From an uncultured Oscillospiraceae bacterium (GTDB lineage: Bacteria > Bacillota > Clostridia > Oscillospirales > Oscillospiraceae): DNA of 64,000 nucleotides. The DNA lies in contig CANQTW010000010.1 of the NCBI GenBank assembly GCA_947626845.1, positions 1 to 64,000 of the forward strand, read 5' to 3'. The notes under the pieces were generated by a model that did no database searches, had not been told where the DNA came from, and saw only the letters and a program-made list of their open reading frames with translations. How positions within the stretch are numbered: the first letter of the stretch is position 1; every line of letters begins with the position of its first letter. A program made the translations under genes and the position numbers. Of the stretch, positions 1-9,296 are shown in pieces.

Positions 1-1531
<1,531 letters not shown>

Positions 1532-1557
<26 letters not shown>

Positions 1558-1678
1558 GCCCGTAGTCATTTACGAGCATACTTTCACCAAAGAAGACGCA
1601 AAGGCGTATTTATATGCCGAGTCCACAAGACATAGAATTTTGTTCTGGCAGGACATCACGGTAAACATTCTCATATAG
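1532..1678 (+). other. Detached 3' segment of the recombinase gene (48 codons plus stop)
   Basis: In the recombinase phase this segment is open from the attL core to TAG at 1676-1678 and reads as protein-like sequence, including VVIYEHTFTKEDAKAYLY and RHRILFWQDITVNILI. It has no start codon of its own. Both attL and attR split the codon AGG in the same phase (1529-1531 and 16480-16482), so in the excised circle the recombinase would continue into this segment. The gene would then be 560 + 48 = 608 aa. That it is translated in the circle is inference. Confidence 0.7.
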
Positions 1679-1682
1679 CAAG

Positions 1683-1722
1683 AATAAAGGGCTATAGCGT
1701 AATGCTGTAGCCCTTTTTGTTA
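1683..1722. terminator. Bidirectional-type terminator after ppdK and the first XRE gene
   Basis: Stem AGGGCTATAGC / GCTGTAGCCCT followed by a T run on the plus strand, with A-rich sequence before it so it can also end the leftward XRE transcript. It is carried by the element and would replace the native ppdK terminator now stranded at 16517-16545. Confidence 0.75.
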
Positions 1723-2022
1723 TATTCGATTGGCTTTGTTCTTGTTTCGTAGCGTTTCTATTGTAAGTAAGATAAATCGCACATCTTCATCCGTCAAATC
1801 TGAGACATCAATCATTTTCTTGTTTTCTACCCCCAGCAAATAATCTGTTGTGGTGTGAAAAATCTGCGACAGCTTTACAAGAACATCCGGTGATGGAGTG
1901 CGTTCTTGACGTTCATAGTAGCTAACGACTGACTTTGTTATATTCAATCGCCGTGCTAACTCAGTTTGTGACATTCCCGCTCCAGTTCTTAATGATTTGA
2001 GCCTATCCCCAAAGTTGACCAT
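1720..2022 (-). CDS. XRE-family HTH transcriptional regulator
   Basis: A 100-aa Cro/C1-type DNA-binding protein. The helix-turn-helix covers about residues 8-60 (FGDRLKSLRTGAGMSQTELA, then ITKSVVSYYERQERTPS), followed by the common DYLLG segment and a short C-terminal helix. It is divergent from the zinc-ribbon gene at 2163, and the gap holds an inverted repeat TTACAG-N5-CTGTAA at 2048-2064, a likely operator. It is a paralogue of the regulator at 5517: both contain YLLGxExKKxIDVSxL. Its position at the left end suggests control of element functions. The target genes are not known. Confidence 0.88.
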   Translation of the reverse strand: MVNFGDRLKSLRTGAGMSQTELARRLNITKSVVSYYERQERTPSPDVLVKLSQIFHTTTDYLLGVENKKMIDVSDLTDEDVRFILLTIETLRNKNKANRI

Positions 2023-2047
2023 ATTAGCACCTCCACCCTAATATAGT

Positions 2048-2064
2048 TTACAGATTTACTGTAA
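2048..2064. promoter_or_regulatory. Putative XRE operator, inverted repeat
   Basis: TTACAG-ATTTA-CTGTAA between the divergent XRE gene and the promoter at 2094. A matching half (TTACAGTAAAT) lies at 5489-5499, just upstream of the second XRE gene. Confidence 0.5.
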
Positions 2065-2093
2065 GTATTAGGTTAACAAAGGTATCAATAATG

Positions 2094-2122
2094 TTGACAA
2101 TCAACGTGAAATTTGTTAAAAT
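2094..2122 (+). promoter_or_regulatory. Sigma-A-type promoter for the zinc-ribbon gene
   Basis: TTGACA at 2094-2099, 17-bp spacer, TAAAAT at 2117-2122, about 40 bp before the ATG at 2163. Confidence 0.75.
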
Positions 2123-2162
2123 GTAATGGTAGTTACCCATTGCTTATGGTGGAGGTATTGCT

Positions 2163-2909
2163 ATGGCTTTAGTAGATTGCCCTGAGTGTGGACATCCCGA
2201 TATTTCAGACACAGCGGAAGCGTGCCCGCAATGCGGTTATGCAATAAAAGAGCATTTCCAACGTGAAAAGCAAAGGAAATTACAGGAAGAAAACCAGCGG
2301 CGCATAGCGGAGGAGAGGCAAAAAGAGGTAGAAGAGCTTAATCTTGAACGTGATAAAAAGTTGCAAGAAATAGATAATCTACCCTATCCAACAAAACCAA
2401 GCCTATTAAATGATATAAAATCACCTCTTGTGGGATGGACGGTTGGCATTATAGTCGGTTCTTTTTTGCTTGCGGGCCTATTCGCAGATACATTCATAAT
2501 GTACTTATGTTCATTGGTTTGCGTTGTTGCATTGGTCATTGGCGCTCCAATAGTAGTGTATGTAGTATTAAGTGACTATAAATCATCAAGAGACTTATAC
2601 CTTGAGTCAACAGAAGATTGGGAGAAATATAAGGACGGCAAAAAGGAAGCAATACGAAAAGAGTATGATGAGTACGCTTCTAACATTACTCAATATGGAA
2701 CGAGGTTTAGGCTTGTGCCGTCTACGCCTCAAGCAACAATGACTACACCCCGCACTCCCCGCAATATACCCAAATGCCCCACTTGCGGTTCAACAAATGT
2801 CAAAAGAATATCTGATACTAAGAAAGCTACTCACGCCATAGCTTTTGGTATATATAGTAAGACTGCTTTTTCTCAATTTGAATGTGAAGATTGCCATTAT
2901 AAATGGTAA
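2163..2909 (+). CDS. Membrane protein with N- and C-terminal zinc ribbons
   Basis: A 248-aa protein of no recognised function. It has an N-terminal zinc ribbon (CPECG...CPQCG, about residues 7-26), a charged coiled-coil stretch (about 30-75), two adjacent hydrophobic segments (about 95-140), a soluble linker, and a second ribbon (CPTCG...CEDC, about 205-245). The ATG follows GGAGGTATTGCT. It stands alone behind the promoter at 2094 and is followed by a terminator at 2932-2968. Similar zinc-ribbon membrane proteins occur on Firmicute mobile elements; a signalling or envelope role is possible but unproven. Confidence 0.8.
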   Translation: MALVDCPECGHPDISDTAEACPQCGYAIKEHFQREKQRKLQEENQRRIAEERQKEVEELNLERDKKLQEIDNLPYPTKPSLLNDIKSPLVGWTVGIIVGSFLLAGLFADTFIMYLCSLVCVVALVIGAPIVVYVVLSDYKSSRDLYLESTEDWEKYKDGKKEAIRKEYDEYASNITQYGTRFRLVPSTPQATMTTPRTPRNIPKCPTCGSTNVKRISDTKKATHAIAFGIYSKTAFSQFECEDCHYKW

Positions 2910-2931
2910 TTAAACTGTTGTTTTATTAACG

Positions 2932-2968
2932 AAAAAGGGCTATTGCATGTGGCAATAGTCCCTTTTTT
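2932..2968 (+). terminator. Intrinsic terminator
   Basis: AAAAAGGGCTATTGC stem with GGCAATAGTCCC and a T6 tail, 23 bp after the zinc-ribbon gene. Confidence 0.8.
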
Positions 2969-3051
2969 ATGTTATTAGTGTTGTTTTCCGGTAATCAGCT
3001 AAGGGCAAAAAGAATAGGCCGTTGCAAGCAACAGCCCATTCAGATTTCTAC

Positions 3052-3258
3052 TTAATCAGCGGCGTACCGCTCCACATCTTCTAAGCTCATTGTGTAACCT
3101 TCGCCAGCTTGAATTATGTTGTTTTCGTCTACTAACATATATCCGCCAGACAGTGAAGCGGTTATACCTATATCATTCCTTCTCCTGTCTTTAACCAGCC
3201 TCAAGCCCTCTTTCCTGAGTGCCCGCCTTACCTTATCCTCTCTTGCCTTATCTGTCAT
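3052..3258 (-). CDS. Small conserved-type hypothetical protein
   Basis: A 68-aa charged protein starting MTDKAREDKVRRALRKEGLR. The ATG at 3258 is preferred over an upstream TTG. It overlaps the end of the gene at 3248-3931 by a few bases, so it is probably translationally coupled as the third gene of the leftward group 4205-3052. Pattern: basic N-terminal helix, then a beta-rich section (GGYMLVDENNIIQAGEGY) ending in SLEDVERYA. No function is recognised. Confidence 0.7.
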   Translation of the reverse strand: MTDKAREDKVRRALRKEGLRLVKDRRRNDIGITASLSGGYMLVDENNIIQAGEGYTMSLEDVERYAAD

Positions 3259-3931
3259 TGTCAATCATCCCCGTTTCAAAATAATAATAATATTCTTGCT
3301 CTAAATCTTCAATCTGTCTGCTGCACTCATCAGCATAATTGGGGTACGCCTCCGCAATTCTTGTAAGAATTAACTTTTTGAAAAACGGGTAAACATCATC
3401 TTTGCCCGTTTTTCCTTTATTACTGAATAACATGGAATCATAGTTAACCAGGTTATGACGGATATAATTAACAACCCATCTTTTAATTGTCTCTTCATCC
3501 GCCCATTCTGTACTTCTTTCGTGCCTCCAGTCAAAATGCAAATCATACCAATATTGCTGTTGGTCGATTGCCTCTTTCCTAAGCTCTTTATCATCAAGAA
3601 GAATTATATAGGCATTCTTTGCGGCCTCTTCCATGGCCTCTTTAAGTTTTCTCTTCTTGGTTTCAACGGCTTTAGCTGAGTTGTTCTTTCGCTGCCGAAT
3701 CCGTGCAAGGTCAGAATTAAAATCCGCTCTCTTTTCGGCGTTCTCTACATCCATCAATTCCCATAATTTCATAGGTGCTGCACATCTATAATGAGGGTTT
3801 CTTACTTCTTTCGGAGCCGGTAGATACTTATCAATTAGTGATTTCGTCCATCCGCGTTGTAGAACCGTTGATTGTGTAATGTATTTGATTTCAGACAAAG
3901 CATCCCGCTCCTTCCCTAATGAGTCTTCCAT
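3248..3931 (-). CDS. Hypothetical protein with mobile-element N-terminal motif
   Basis: A 227-aa protein, second of three leftward genes. The start at 3931 (MEDSLGKERDALSEIKY) is chosen because the longer frame would bury most of the preceding gene. The N-terminal part contains a short motif often seen in phage or element proteins (GWTKSLIDKYLPAP...NPHYRCAAPMKLW), followed by a long lysine-rich coiled coil (about residues 75-120) and an aromatic C-terminal region (YYYYFE). This layout suggests nucleic-acid contact, but no catalytic motif is visible. Confidence 0.7.
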   Translation of the reverse strand: MEDSLGKERDALSEIKYITQSTVLQRGWTKSLIDKYLPAPKEVRNPHYRCAAPMKLWELMDVENAEKRADFNSDLARIRQRKNNSAKAVETKKRKLKEAMEEAAKNAYIILLDDKELRKEAIDQQQYWYDLHFDWRHERSTEWADEETIKRWVVNYIRHNLVNYDSMLFSNKGKTGKDDVYPFFKKLILTRIAEAYPNYADECSRQIEDLEQEYYYYFETGMIDNDR

Positions 3932-4205
3932 TCTCAAAGTACATATACTTGACATTCGACCCGGTGAAGTGAAGTTCAATCAGAACACCGCCATCTTCGT
4001 CAACGTCCCCTATCCCTATCTGAGCTGGAGCAACGGCCTGCACCACATCCCGTAACTCATTCAGGGAAAAGCCCATCGGCCCATCTACGGGTATATAGAG
4101 GATTGAATTTTCCACATACACCTCCGGTAACTCGAAATGGTTTTGAATGCTCTTGCAAGTGTCGAAGGGCTTTCTTGTTTTGATACCTATGAATTTTGCT
4201 TGCAT
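3891..4205 (-). CDS. Hypothetical protein, first gene of a leftward operon
   Basis: A 104-aa predicted alpha/beta protein with no recognised domain. ATG at 4205 follows an AGGAGGT-like site in the leader. It overlaps the start of the next gene by about 40 bp. Transcription is expected from the promoter at 4252-4280. Segments of note are YIPVDGPMGFSLNELRDVV and a C-terminal FTGSNVKYMYFENGRLI. Confidence 0.7.
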   Translation of the reverse strand: MQAKFIGIKTRKPFDTCKSIQNHFELPEVYVENSILYIPVDGPMGFSLNELRDVVQAVAPAQIGIGDVDEDGGVLIELHFTGSNVKYMYFENGRLIREGAGCFV

Positions 4206-4251
4206 TTTTGTTTTACCTCCTGTTTGTTGTTTGGTTTCTTAACTGTCCTGT

Positions 4252-4280
4252 ATTATACCACATAACGCCACAAAAGTCAA
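4252..4280 (-). promoter_or_regulatory. Promoter for the leftward genes 4205-3052
   Basis: On the minus strand TTGACT (4275-4280), 17-bp spacer, TATAAT (4252-4257). The TTGACTTTTG start of this promoter is shared with the resolvase promoter at 8363-8391. Confidence 0.78.
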
Positions 4281-4417
4281 TACGTATTCGTGTATTTTTT
4301 CACACAAATTTGTTGTTAACGCAAAAGTCAACACATTTTTATAATATTTAAAGAAAATGTTGACGGGGGAATAAAACGATTATAATTATTATACCACATA
4401 TACGTTGATATTTCATC

Positions 4418-4446
4418 TTGACATTCACGTTTATATGTAGTATAAT
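4418..4446 (+). promoter_or_regulatory. Consensus promoter for the 187-aa gene
   Basis: TTGACA (4418-4423), 17-bp spacer, TATAAT (4441-4446), 65 bp before the ATG at 4511. Confidence 0.8.
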
Positions 4447-4510
4447 AAAAACTATAACAAGGGCATTAACTTGTGTATTCCAATAAAAGCGAAGATTAAG
4501 AGGTAAGAAT

Positions 4511-5074
4511 ATGGTTAATGTAAATGGTGAACAAATCCAGCGTGATAAAGTGGATAAGGTTGGTAAGGTTGGGTCGTTATCATATTTGTTGTTTAAATTT
4601 CTTCTCAAAGATTCCGGTATGTCGTTGAAGGGGTTTGTAGAGTTGTGGAACAAGTCGCATCCAGACGATAGAACAACAACGCAAAGCTTAAGTAACAAAT
4701 TGGCAAGGGACACACTGAGACTCAATGAGTTTTTGGCCTATACAGAAATGATTGGCTATTCACTTTATTTTGAGAAGATAGGAGCAACAAAGCGGGAAGA
4801 TGAAGCGCCTAAAGTGGAAGCTGAAAGGAAAACTAAGAAATTCGCTGATGCTATAATGGATGGATTGGACGAATGTACAGGGGTTAATTTTAGCTCTATT
4901 CTTATCGCCGGGGAAAATGCAACCGAAGCGGCCCGTTGGATTTCTGATAACCAAGTTGAGGGTATGGCAGAGACACAAGAGCTAATTTTGCTTATTGCTG
5001 CAAACAGGCAATTTCATGTTGTTTGTAAGCCCATATCGAATAGTTCAAATTATGAGATGGTAACACGCGAGTAA
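4511..5074 (+). CDS. Mobile-element hypothetical protein, possible HTH N-terminus
   Basis: A 187-aa soluble protein. The ATG at 4511 follows AAGAGGTAAG. The N-terminal half (LFKFLLKDSGMSLKGFVELW, then TTTQSLSNKLARDTLRLNEF) looks like a divergent helix-turn-helix of the kind seen in small element-encoded regulators, followed by a charged linker and a C-terminal domain rich in aliphatic residues. It has its own strong promoter. Function is unassigned; a regulatory role is only inferred. Confidence 0.72.
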   Translation: MVNVNGEQIQRDKVDKVGKVGSLSYLLFKFLLKDSGMSLKGFVELWNKSHPDDRTTTQSLSNKLARDTLRLNEFLAYTEMIGYSLYFEKIGATKREDEAPKVEAERKTKKFADAIMDGLDECTGVNFSSILIAGENATEAARWISDNQVEGMAETQELILLIAANRQFHVVCKPISNSSNYEMVTRE

Positions 5075-5088
5075 TTAAATAATAGTTG

Positions 5089-5117
5089 TTGACATTACAA
5101 ATTTAAAATGTTATCAT
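5089..5117 (+). promoter_or_regulatory. Promoter for the small coiled-coil gene
   Basis: TTGACA (5089-5094), 17-bp spacer, TATCAT (5112-5117). Confidence 0.65.
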
Positions 5118-5161
5118 TATCATATTGTAAGGCCAACAATAATTATAGGAGGGCATTAAAT

Positions 5162-5389
5162 ATGTCTGAAAGAAAAGTAAGAACATCCGGCGAAAGGATT
5201 GCGGAAATTGATAAAAAGATAGTTTATCATAAAGACTGCATTTCAAAGCTCGAAAAGAAGAAAAAAGCAATTTTAGAGCCAAAAAAGCGCGAAAGAAAAA
5301 TAACAAGTATGAATGGACTTGTGAACAAAGCTAAGAAGTCCGGAATGACATTAGAGGAAATGGCGGAGAAACTTGGAATTAAGATTTAA
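5162..5389 (+). CDS. Small coiled-coil protein
   Basis: A 75-aa basic protein. The ATG at 5162 is preferred because it follows AGGAGGGC at the right distance; an in-frame ATG at 5108 lies inside the promoter. Residues about 10-40 form a predicted coiled coil (ERIAEIDKKIVYHKDCISKL), followed by a short helical tail MNGLVNKAKKSGMTLEEMAE that could be a minimal DNA-binding helix pair. The arrangement resembles small DUF4315-type proteins of conjugative elements, but the match is not certain. Confidence 0.72.
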   Translation: MSERKVRTSGERIAEIDKKIVYHKDCISKLEKKKKAILEPKKRERKITSMNGLVNKAKKSGMTLEEMAEKLGIKI

Positions 5390-5401
5390 TTTATTTCCTG
5401 A

Positions 5402-5433
5402 TTGGCGCGGCTGAAAAGTCGCGTCATTTTTTT
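5402..5433 (+). terminator. Intrinsic terminator
   Basis: GGCGCGGCT-GAAA-AGTCGCGTC stem followed by T7. Confidence 0.8.
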
Positions 5434-5516
5434 GCCTTTTATGTAACAGAATGTTTCGCTAAGTTAACCTATAGTTTCGCAATTTGTGTTACAGTAAATA
5501 AAGGCGGCTGATGTAG

Positions 5517-5801
5517 ATGTATTTACTTCCGGCGAGATTAAAAGAATTGCGAATACAAAAACAGTGGACACAAGAGCAAGTTGCAAGGCGAATTGGAGTT
5601 ACAAGGGCTGCGTTATCAATGTATGAAAATGGAACAAGACAACCAAGTTACGAAATTCTTATTGAGTTTTCAATCCTTTACAATGTCTCTTGTGATTATT
5701 TATTGGGGTGTGAAAGAAAGAAGCTAATTGATGTATCAGGCCTGAATGAATATGATATTGCCGCAGTAGAGCATATAATATCAGCCTTGCGAAATCACTG
5801 A
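5517..5801 (+). CDS. XRE-family HTH transcriptional regulator (second copy)
   Basis: A 94-aa Cro/C1-type regulator. The HTH occupies residues 1-60 (LKELRIQKQWTQEQVARRIG, then VTRAALSMYENGTRQPSYE), then CDYLLGCERKKLIDVSGL, which parallels the first XRE protein. The upstream region 5442-5499 has TGTAACAG and TTACAGTAAAT plus two GTTTCGC copies, likely operator elements. It lies directly before the SLH surface-protein gene (17 bp) and may be cotranscribed with it or control it. Confidence 0.88.
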   Translation: MYLLPARLKELRIQKQWTQEQVARRIGVTRAALSMYENGTRQPSYEILIEFSILYNVSCDYLLGCERKKLIDVSGLNEYDIAAVEHIISALRNH

Positions 5802-5817
5802 TAAGGAATGGTTAAAT

Positions 5818-7461
5818 TTGAAAAAGATAGTTGTTTTACTATTGGCTATTTCCATGATTGCGTATCTGAATGTCTCAGCTCTTGCAGATGAAGAAAACCA
5901 GATATTAAGCACTGAAGATTTAATACAGGCTATTCAGGATGCTGGAGACGGTGACACACTTACACTAATTCAAACGATTTATATTTATAGTGATTGCATT
6001 ATAGGAGACGCAGACAAACAAATTAATATTGTGCTATCCGATGATTTTATGGGGCAACAGGTTTTTTGCCTTTATGATGATGCCGGGAATGTTTCATTTC
6101 AAAATCTGAATATTCAAGTGAATGTGTATGGGCTTGAAGTTTTCGAGGTTTACCACTATGTAGATAATGATATTAATGTTAGCTTGACACTTGACAATAT
6201 AGATATTTCAAATTCTATGTTTTGGCAAATAGCAAATATAGTTTGTGGAGATGCAACTATTAAAAATTGCAATTTCTCAAATAACAATCCACAGCATAGC
6301 GGTATAAGCAATAGAGGAAATCTTATAATACAAGATTGTACCTTTGACGGCAATGTATCAGATAAACCAGGTCTTGTATTAAGCAATTCTGGAATTGCTC
6401 AGATGATAGATTGTACAGTTACCAACAATACAATCAATGACGATGGAACACCGCATAATGGAGTAATTGAATGTAATAACGGCTCAAACACAACAATTAA
6501 AGGCGGTCTGATAACGGGCAACAAAGCCAATTATGGAGGCGCAATTTCAAGTTTTTCAGAGTTAGAGCTTGAAGATGTTGAAATCTATGGTAATGAGGCT
6601 TACAATAAGGCCGCACAAGATATATTTTGCCCTTCCTCTTATATCAAAATAGGTTATACAAACTCTATGTTTGATGTGTACGATGGTGAACCGATTGGGT
6701 TTTATCAGGATGCTGTAGATAACCCCTTTAATAGTGAAAATCCGGTTTTCATTGGTGAAAGCGTTGATATGAAAACACCTGTAAGTTATGGCCTCAGATT
6801 TGTATTCAAGTCGGATTTGCCGGAACCTGAGCCGGAACCGGAACCAGAACCGCAACCGCCTGTTTACTTCCCTCCATATATTCCCCCTGTTATAGATGAA
6901 GAGATTGAAGAGGAACCACCGATAAAGGACAAAAAGCCTGAATTGATACTTGCCCATAATGGAGCGGTCTTTGATACTACAAAGAGATTTGAATTGTTTG
7001 GGTATGAAGACGGCCTCAAACATGAAGAGGATTACTTAACCAGGGCGCAATTTGCGGTACTTGTGTATAGAGCTTTGACGGAGGCAAGCAAAGAAGAGTT
7101 AGAGACAGGCGAATTATATTATTCAGACGTGCAAGAAAATCAGTGGTACACTGAGGCAATCCAGGCATTGACAAAGGCGGGGATTTTCGCCGGGTGTGGA
7201 GATGGTTTATTTATTCCTGATGGGCTTGTATCACAAGGTCAGCTTATAGCCGTATTAACGAGGTTTACAGAGCCGTTGACCGTAGATGTAATAGACGTCA
7301 GCTATAAAGATTCGTGGGCGTACAGCTCAATTCTAACGGCCTACGAGCTAAATTGGATTGACAATTTAGAAGACATTCAAGTTGACCGGCCTGTTACCAG
7401 GGGCGAAGTAGTAGAATTTGTAAATAGCGTGTTCGACATGGTTTTTTCAAAAGCTGAGTGA
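5818..7461 (+). CDS. Secreted beta-helix surface protein with C-terminal SLH domains
   Basis: A 547-aa exported cell-wall protein carried by the mobile element. The start is TTG at 5818, with AAGGA 10 bp upstream; the nearby ATG at 5808 is out of frame. Signal peptide about 1-23 (VVLLLAISMIAYLNVSALA). Residues about 100-300 show repeated short beta strands with N-rich turns, typical of a right-handed parallel beta-helix. A (PE)n linker at about 335-350 leads to SLH domains (about 385-545) that in this family bind pyruvylated wall polymer. It may be an adhesin or polysaccharide-binding cargo; substrate unknown. Low GC matches the element, not the host. Confidence 0.82.
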   Translation: MKKIVVLLLAISMIAYLNVSALADEENQILSTEDLIQAIQDAGDGDTLTLIQTIYIYSDCIIGDADKQINIVLSDDFMGQQVFCLYDDAGNVSFQNLNIQVNVYGLEVFEVYHYVDNDINVSLTLDNIDISNSMFWQIANIVCGDATIKNCNFSNNNPQHSGISNRGNLIIQDCTFDGNVSDKPGLVLSNSGIAQMIDCTVTNNTINDDGTPHNGVIECNNGSNTTIKGGLITGNKANYGGAISSFSELELEDVEIYGNEAYNKAAQDIFCPSSYIKIGYTNSMFDVYDGEPIGFYQDAVDNPFNSENPVFIGESVDMKTPVSYGLRFVFKSDLPEPEPEPEPEPQPPVYFPPYIPPVIDEEIEEEPPIKDKKPELILAHNGAVFDTTKRFELFGYEDGLKHEEDYLTRAQFAVLVYRALTEASKEELETGELYYSDVQENQWYTEAIQALTKAGIFAGCGDGLFIPDGLVSQGQLIAVLTRFTEPLTVDVIDVSYKDSWAYSSILTAYELNWIDNLEDIQVDRPVTRGEVVEFVNSVFDMVFSKAE

Positions 7462-7535
7462 AGAAGGTCACATACCGGCCCTTGTAGTATTTTGCAACAA
7501 AGACCTAATGTTAAATGGCCCCCATATGACACAAA

Positions 7536-7565
7536 GAGCGGGAGAGACAACACCCTCCCGCTCAC
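7536..7565. terminator. Bidirectional terminator between SLH gene and resolvase
   Basis: GAGCGGGAG / CTCCCGCTC inverted repeat between two convergent genes. Confidence 0.65.
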
Positions 7566-7571
7566 CTTGCT

Positions 7572-8309
7572 TTATATGTCGAGCTGCAATTCTCGCTTAT
7601 ACTTATAGTAAGTATTTCGTGACAAATTCAATATTTCAAGAATTTCCCTATCGCTCATATTTCCATCGAAGTCCTTTGACATTTTCTTGATTTTAATTTT
7701 TGCCTCTTTACTCTTTCTTGTTTCAATTGTCTGCCCGTGAACACGTCCGATTTGTTTACGCTCAGATTCCGGCAAAAGCTCATTGTTCAATTTTGTTGTT
7801 TTGATACCCTGAGATATGCGGCTGTGCAAATCGTCAACTTCTTTTTGCGCTTGGTCGAAGGCAACCTTGATTTTTTCCCGCGTCTCGTCATTTTGAAATT
7901 CGGTTATTGCGTCCAGTACAGAGGCAATAAGTTTGTCTACTGACTCCCTCCCGCTCTGCGCTATCTCAATTCTTTTGGCTTCCATCTTCTTGTAATATGA
8001 TGTATTGATATGCGGCTCATTGAGAAAGACAAGCTCAATACCACGCTCCATAAGCTCCATATATAGCTTGTATCCTTCATCGGCTGTGCGGCTCATTCGC
8101 GACACGCTATCAAATATTATTGTATCACCAGGCTGCACAACCTTCAAAAGCCGTTGAAATTCCGGGCGGTCAAGTTTCGTGCCCGTGAATTTTTCCTTGT
8201 AAATTTTTTCAACGTGTTTATCTCCAGCATATTCCAGGATGTTTTTGATTTGCCGGTCAAGCCGTTGCGTCTGAGTGCTTACCCGCGCATATCCGTACAG
8301 TTTACCCAT
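7572..8309 (-). CDS. Small serine recombinase (resolvase/invertase family)
   Basis: A 245-aa site-specific recombinase. The ATG at 8309 follows AGAGG; an upstream GTG is possible. The N-terminal resolvase domain has the catalytic serine in YGYARVS (Ser11) and the family pattern DSVSRMSRT. The C-terminus ends in a Hin-type helix-turn-helix (SDREILEILNLSRNTYYKYK). Its length is slightly above typical Tn3-type resolvases because of a helical insert around 120-170. Upstream lie two copies of TCTAAATTGATACT and a palindrome, which could be res subsites. It may resolve multimers of the circular element or invert a segment. Confidence 0.92.
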   Translation of the reverse strand: MGKLYGYARVSTQTQRLDRQIKNILEYAGDKHVEKIYKEKFTGTKLDRPEFQRLLKVVQPGDTIIFDSVSRMSRTADEGYKLYMELMERGIELVFLNEPHINTSYYKKMEAKRIEIAQSGRESVDKLIASVLDAITEFQNDETREKIKVAFDQAQKEVDDLHSRISQGIKTTKLNNELLPESERKQIGRVHGQTIETRKSKEAKIKIKKMSKDFDGNMSDREILEILNLSRNTYYKYKRELQLDI

Positions 8310-8332
8310 ATTGTACACCTCTTTATGTACTG

Positions 8333-8432
8333 TTTTAGACTAAACTCTAAATTGATACTGATATTGTACCTCCATCAACGGCAAAAGTCAACAGATTTTT
8401 ATACTTTTTGTCATAATGTCTAAATTGATACT
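8333..8432. repeat. Putative res/operator region of the resolvase
   Basis: A palindrome TTTAGACTAAA (8333-8343) and two direct copies of TCTAAATTGATACT (8346-8359 and 8419-8432), 73 bp apart, flank the resolvase promoter. Confidence 0.55.
8363..8391 (-). promoter_or_regulatory. Resolvase promoter
   Basis: Minus strand TTGACT (8386-8391), 17-bp spacer, TACAAT (8363-8368), between the two TCTAAATTGATACT repeats. Confidence 0.7.
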
Positions 8433-8475
8433 ATATCGGGAAAAGGGAAGGGAGGGCGTAACCCCTCCCGCTCCC

Positions 8476-8709
8476 TTAGTCGATTAAATACTTCTTGCTA
8501 ATGTAGTTATCGTATTCATCATCCATTCTGTGATTTACAAAACCTCTCCAGATAGCGTTTCTGAGTTGAACAGCCTTAACATACAGATACAGGAGTGGGC
8601 CGTGCTTAGGCTGATAATAGACCTCTTGGCACTTTTCAAACCCAAGGTAATAAACGAAATCTTCCAGCTCTTCAAAGAATGCAAAAAGCACCTGAGAAAA
8701 CTTATTCAT
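8476..8709 (-). CDS. Small hypothetical protein
   Basis: A 77-aa protein with many aromatic and acidic residues (FFEELEDFVYYLGFEKCQEV). The ATG at 8709 follows GGAGA. It is the last gene of the leftward group 9296-8476. No domain is recognised. A GC-rich inverted repeat at about 8449-8475 may terminate the transcript. Confidence 0.65.
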   Translation of the reverse strand: MNKFSQVLFAFFEELEDFVYYLGFEKCQEVYYQPKHGPLLYLYVKAVQLRNAIWRGFVNHRMDDEYDNYISKKYLID

Positions 8710-8764
8710 TGTGTTCTCCAATCTCCCCGTGTGCCCGATAGGTCAGGCGTGTCTTATTTCTTGT

Positions 8765-8962
8765 TTACTTGCGGTATGCCGCAAAAACCATATGGTACAT
8801 ATCAAGAGACTTCCCTAAAATTCCATAGCGGTCACTTTCGGGGCCACAATAATATGTTGGCTCAGTGAATCCGGCCCTTATTGCGGTGTCCTTTTCCCTG
8901 AATACTTTTTCAATGCGAACCCCAAGAAAGCGCGGTGTCTGAACCCAATTACCTTTTTTCAT
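8765..8962 (-). CDS. Small hypothetical protein
   Basis: A 65-aa protein starting MKKGNWVQTPRFLGVRIEKV; the ATG at 8962 is favoured by a GGGGAGAAAGAG leader, and the longer frame would overlap the upstream gene. It contains EPTYYCGPESDRYGILGKS. It belongs to the leftward group controlled by the promoter at 9486-9514. Function unknown. Confidence 0.65.
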   Translation of the reverse strand: MKKGNWVQTPRFLGVRIEKVFREKDTAIRAGFTEPTYYCGPESDRYGILGKSLDMYHMVFAAYRK

Positions 8963-9020
8963 CGTTTTTCTCTTTCTCCCCGTTAAAAGCCAGATAGGAC
9001 AGCTTATATCGTCTATTGTC

Positions 9021-9296
9021 TTAGGCAATCACAAACCGGCGTGAAGTGCTTGCTTTGGTGAACGCATTAGCAACATCGGGAAGAGCTTTCTTGAGAGCTG
9101 CAACATCCAGGCGGCTTGTAGATACCGTTTTCCAGGTGACGTGCCAATCAGTACCGGCAAGCTCATCAACATTGCGGTTGGTCATTTCGAGCTTGAAAAG
9201 GTCTTGAATTGCCGTGATTTCTGCATCCAATTCATCAGCCATACGGCGAAGTTCACGAAGCTCCTGTACCTTGCTGTTTAACTCTGTGCTGCTCAT
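9021..9296 (-). CDS. Phage-type small protein resembling the tail of YqaJ-family recombinases
   Basis: A 91-aa protein. The ATG at 9296 follows GGAGGT by 7 bp, so the longer frame is rejected. An N-terminal coiled coil (LRELRRMADELDAEITAIQD) is followed by a basic beta-hairpin segment (TDWHVTWKTVSTSRLDVAAL) and a C-terminal ASTSRRFVIA. From memory of the family, the pattern of a WKTV-S-R segment followed by SxRRF is found at the C-terminus of phage YqaJ-type exonucleases; here it stands alone. A role in DNA recombination or binding is inference. First gene of the leftward operon. Confidence 0.72.
   Translation of the reverse strand: MSSTELNSKVQELRELRRMADELDAEITAIQDLFKLEMTNRNVDELAGTDWHVTWKTVSTSRLDVAALKKALPDVANAFTKASTSRRFVIA

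Noticed and set aside
4348-4725. 125-codon minus-strand frame
   Set aside because: Overlaps a consensus plus-strand promoter and the better supported gene at 4511.
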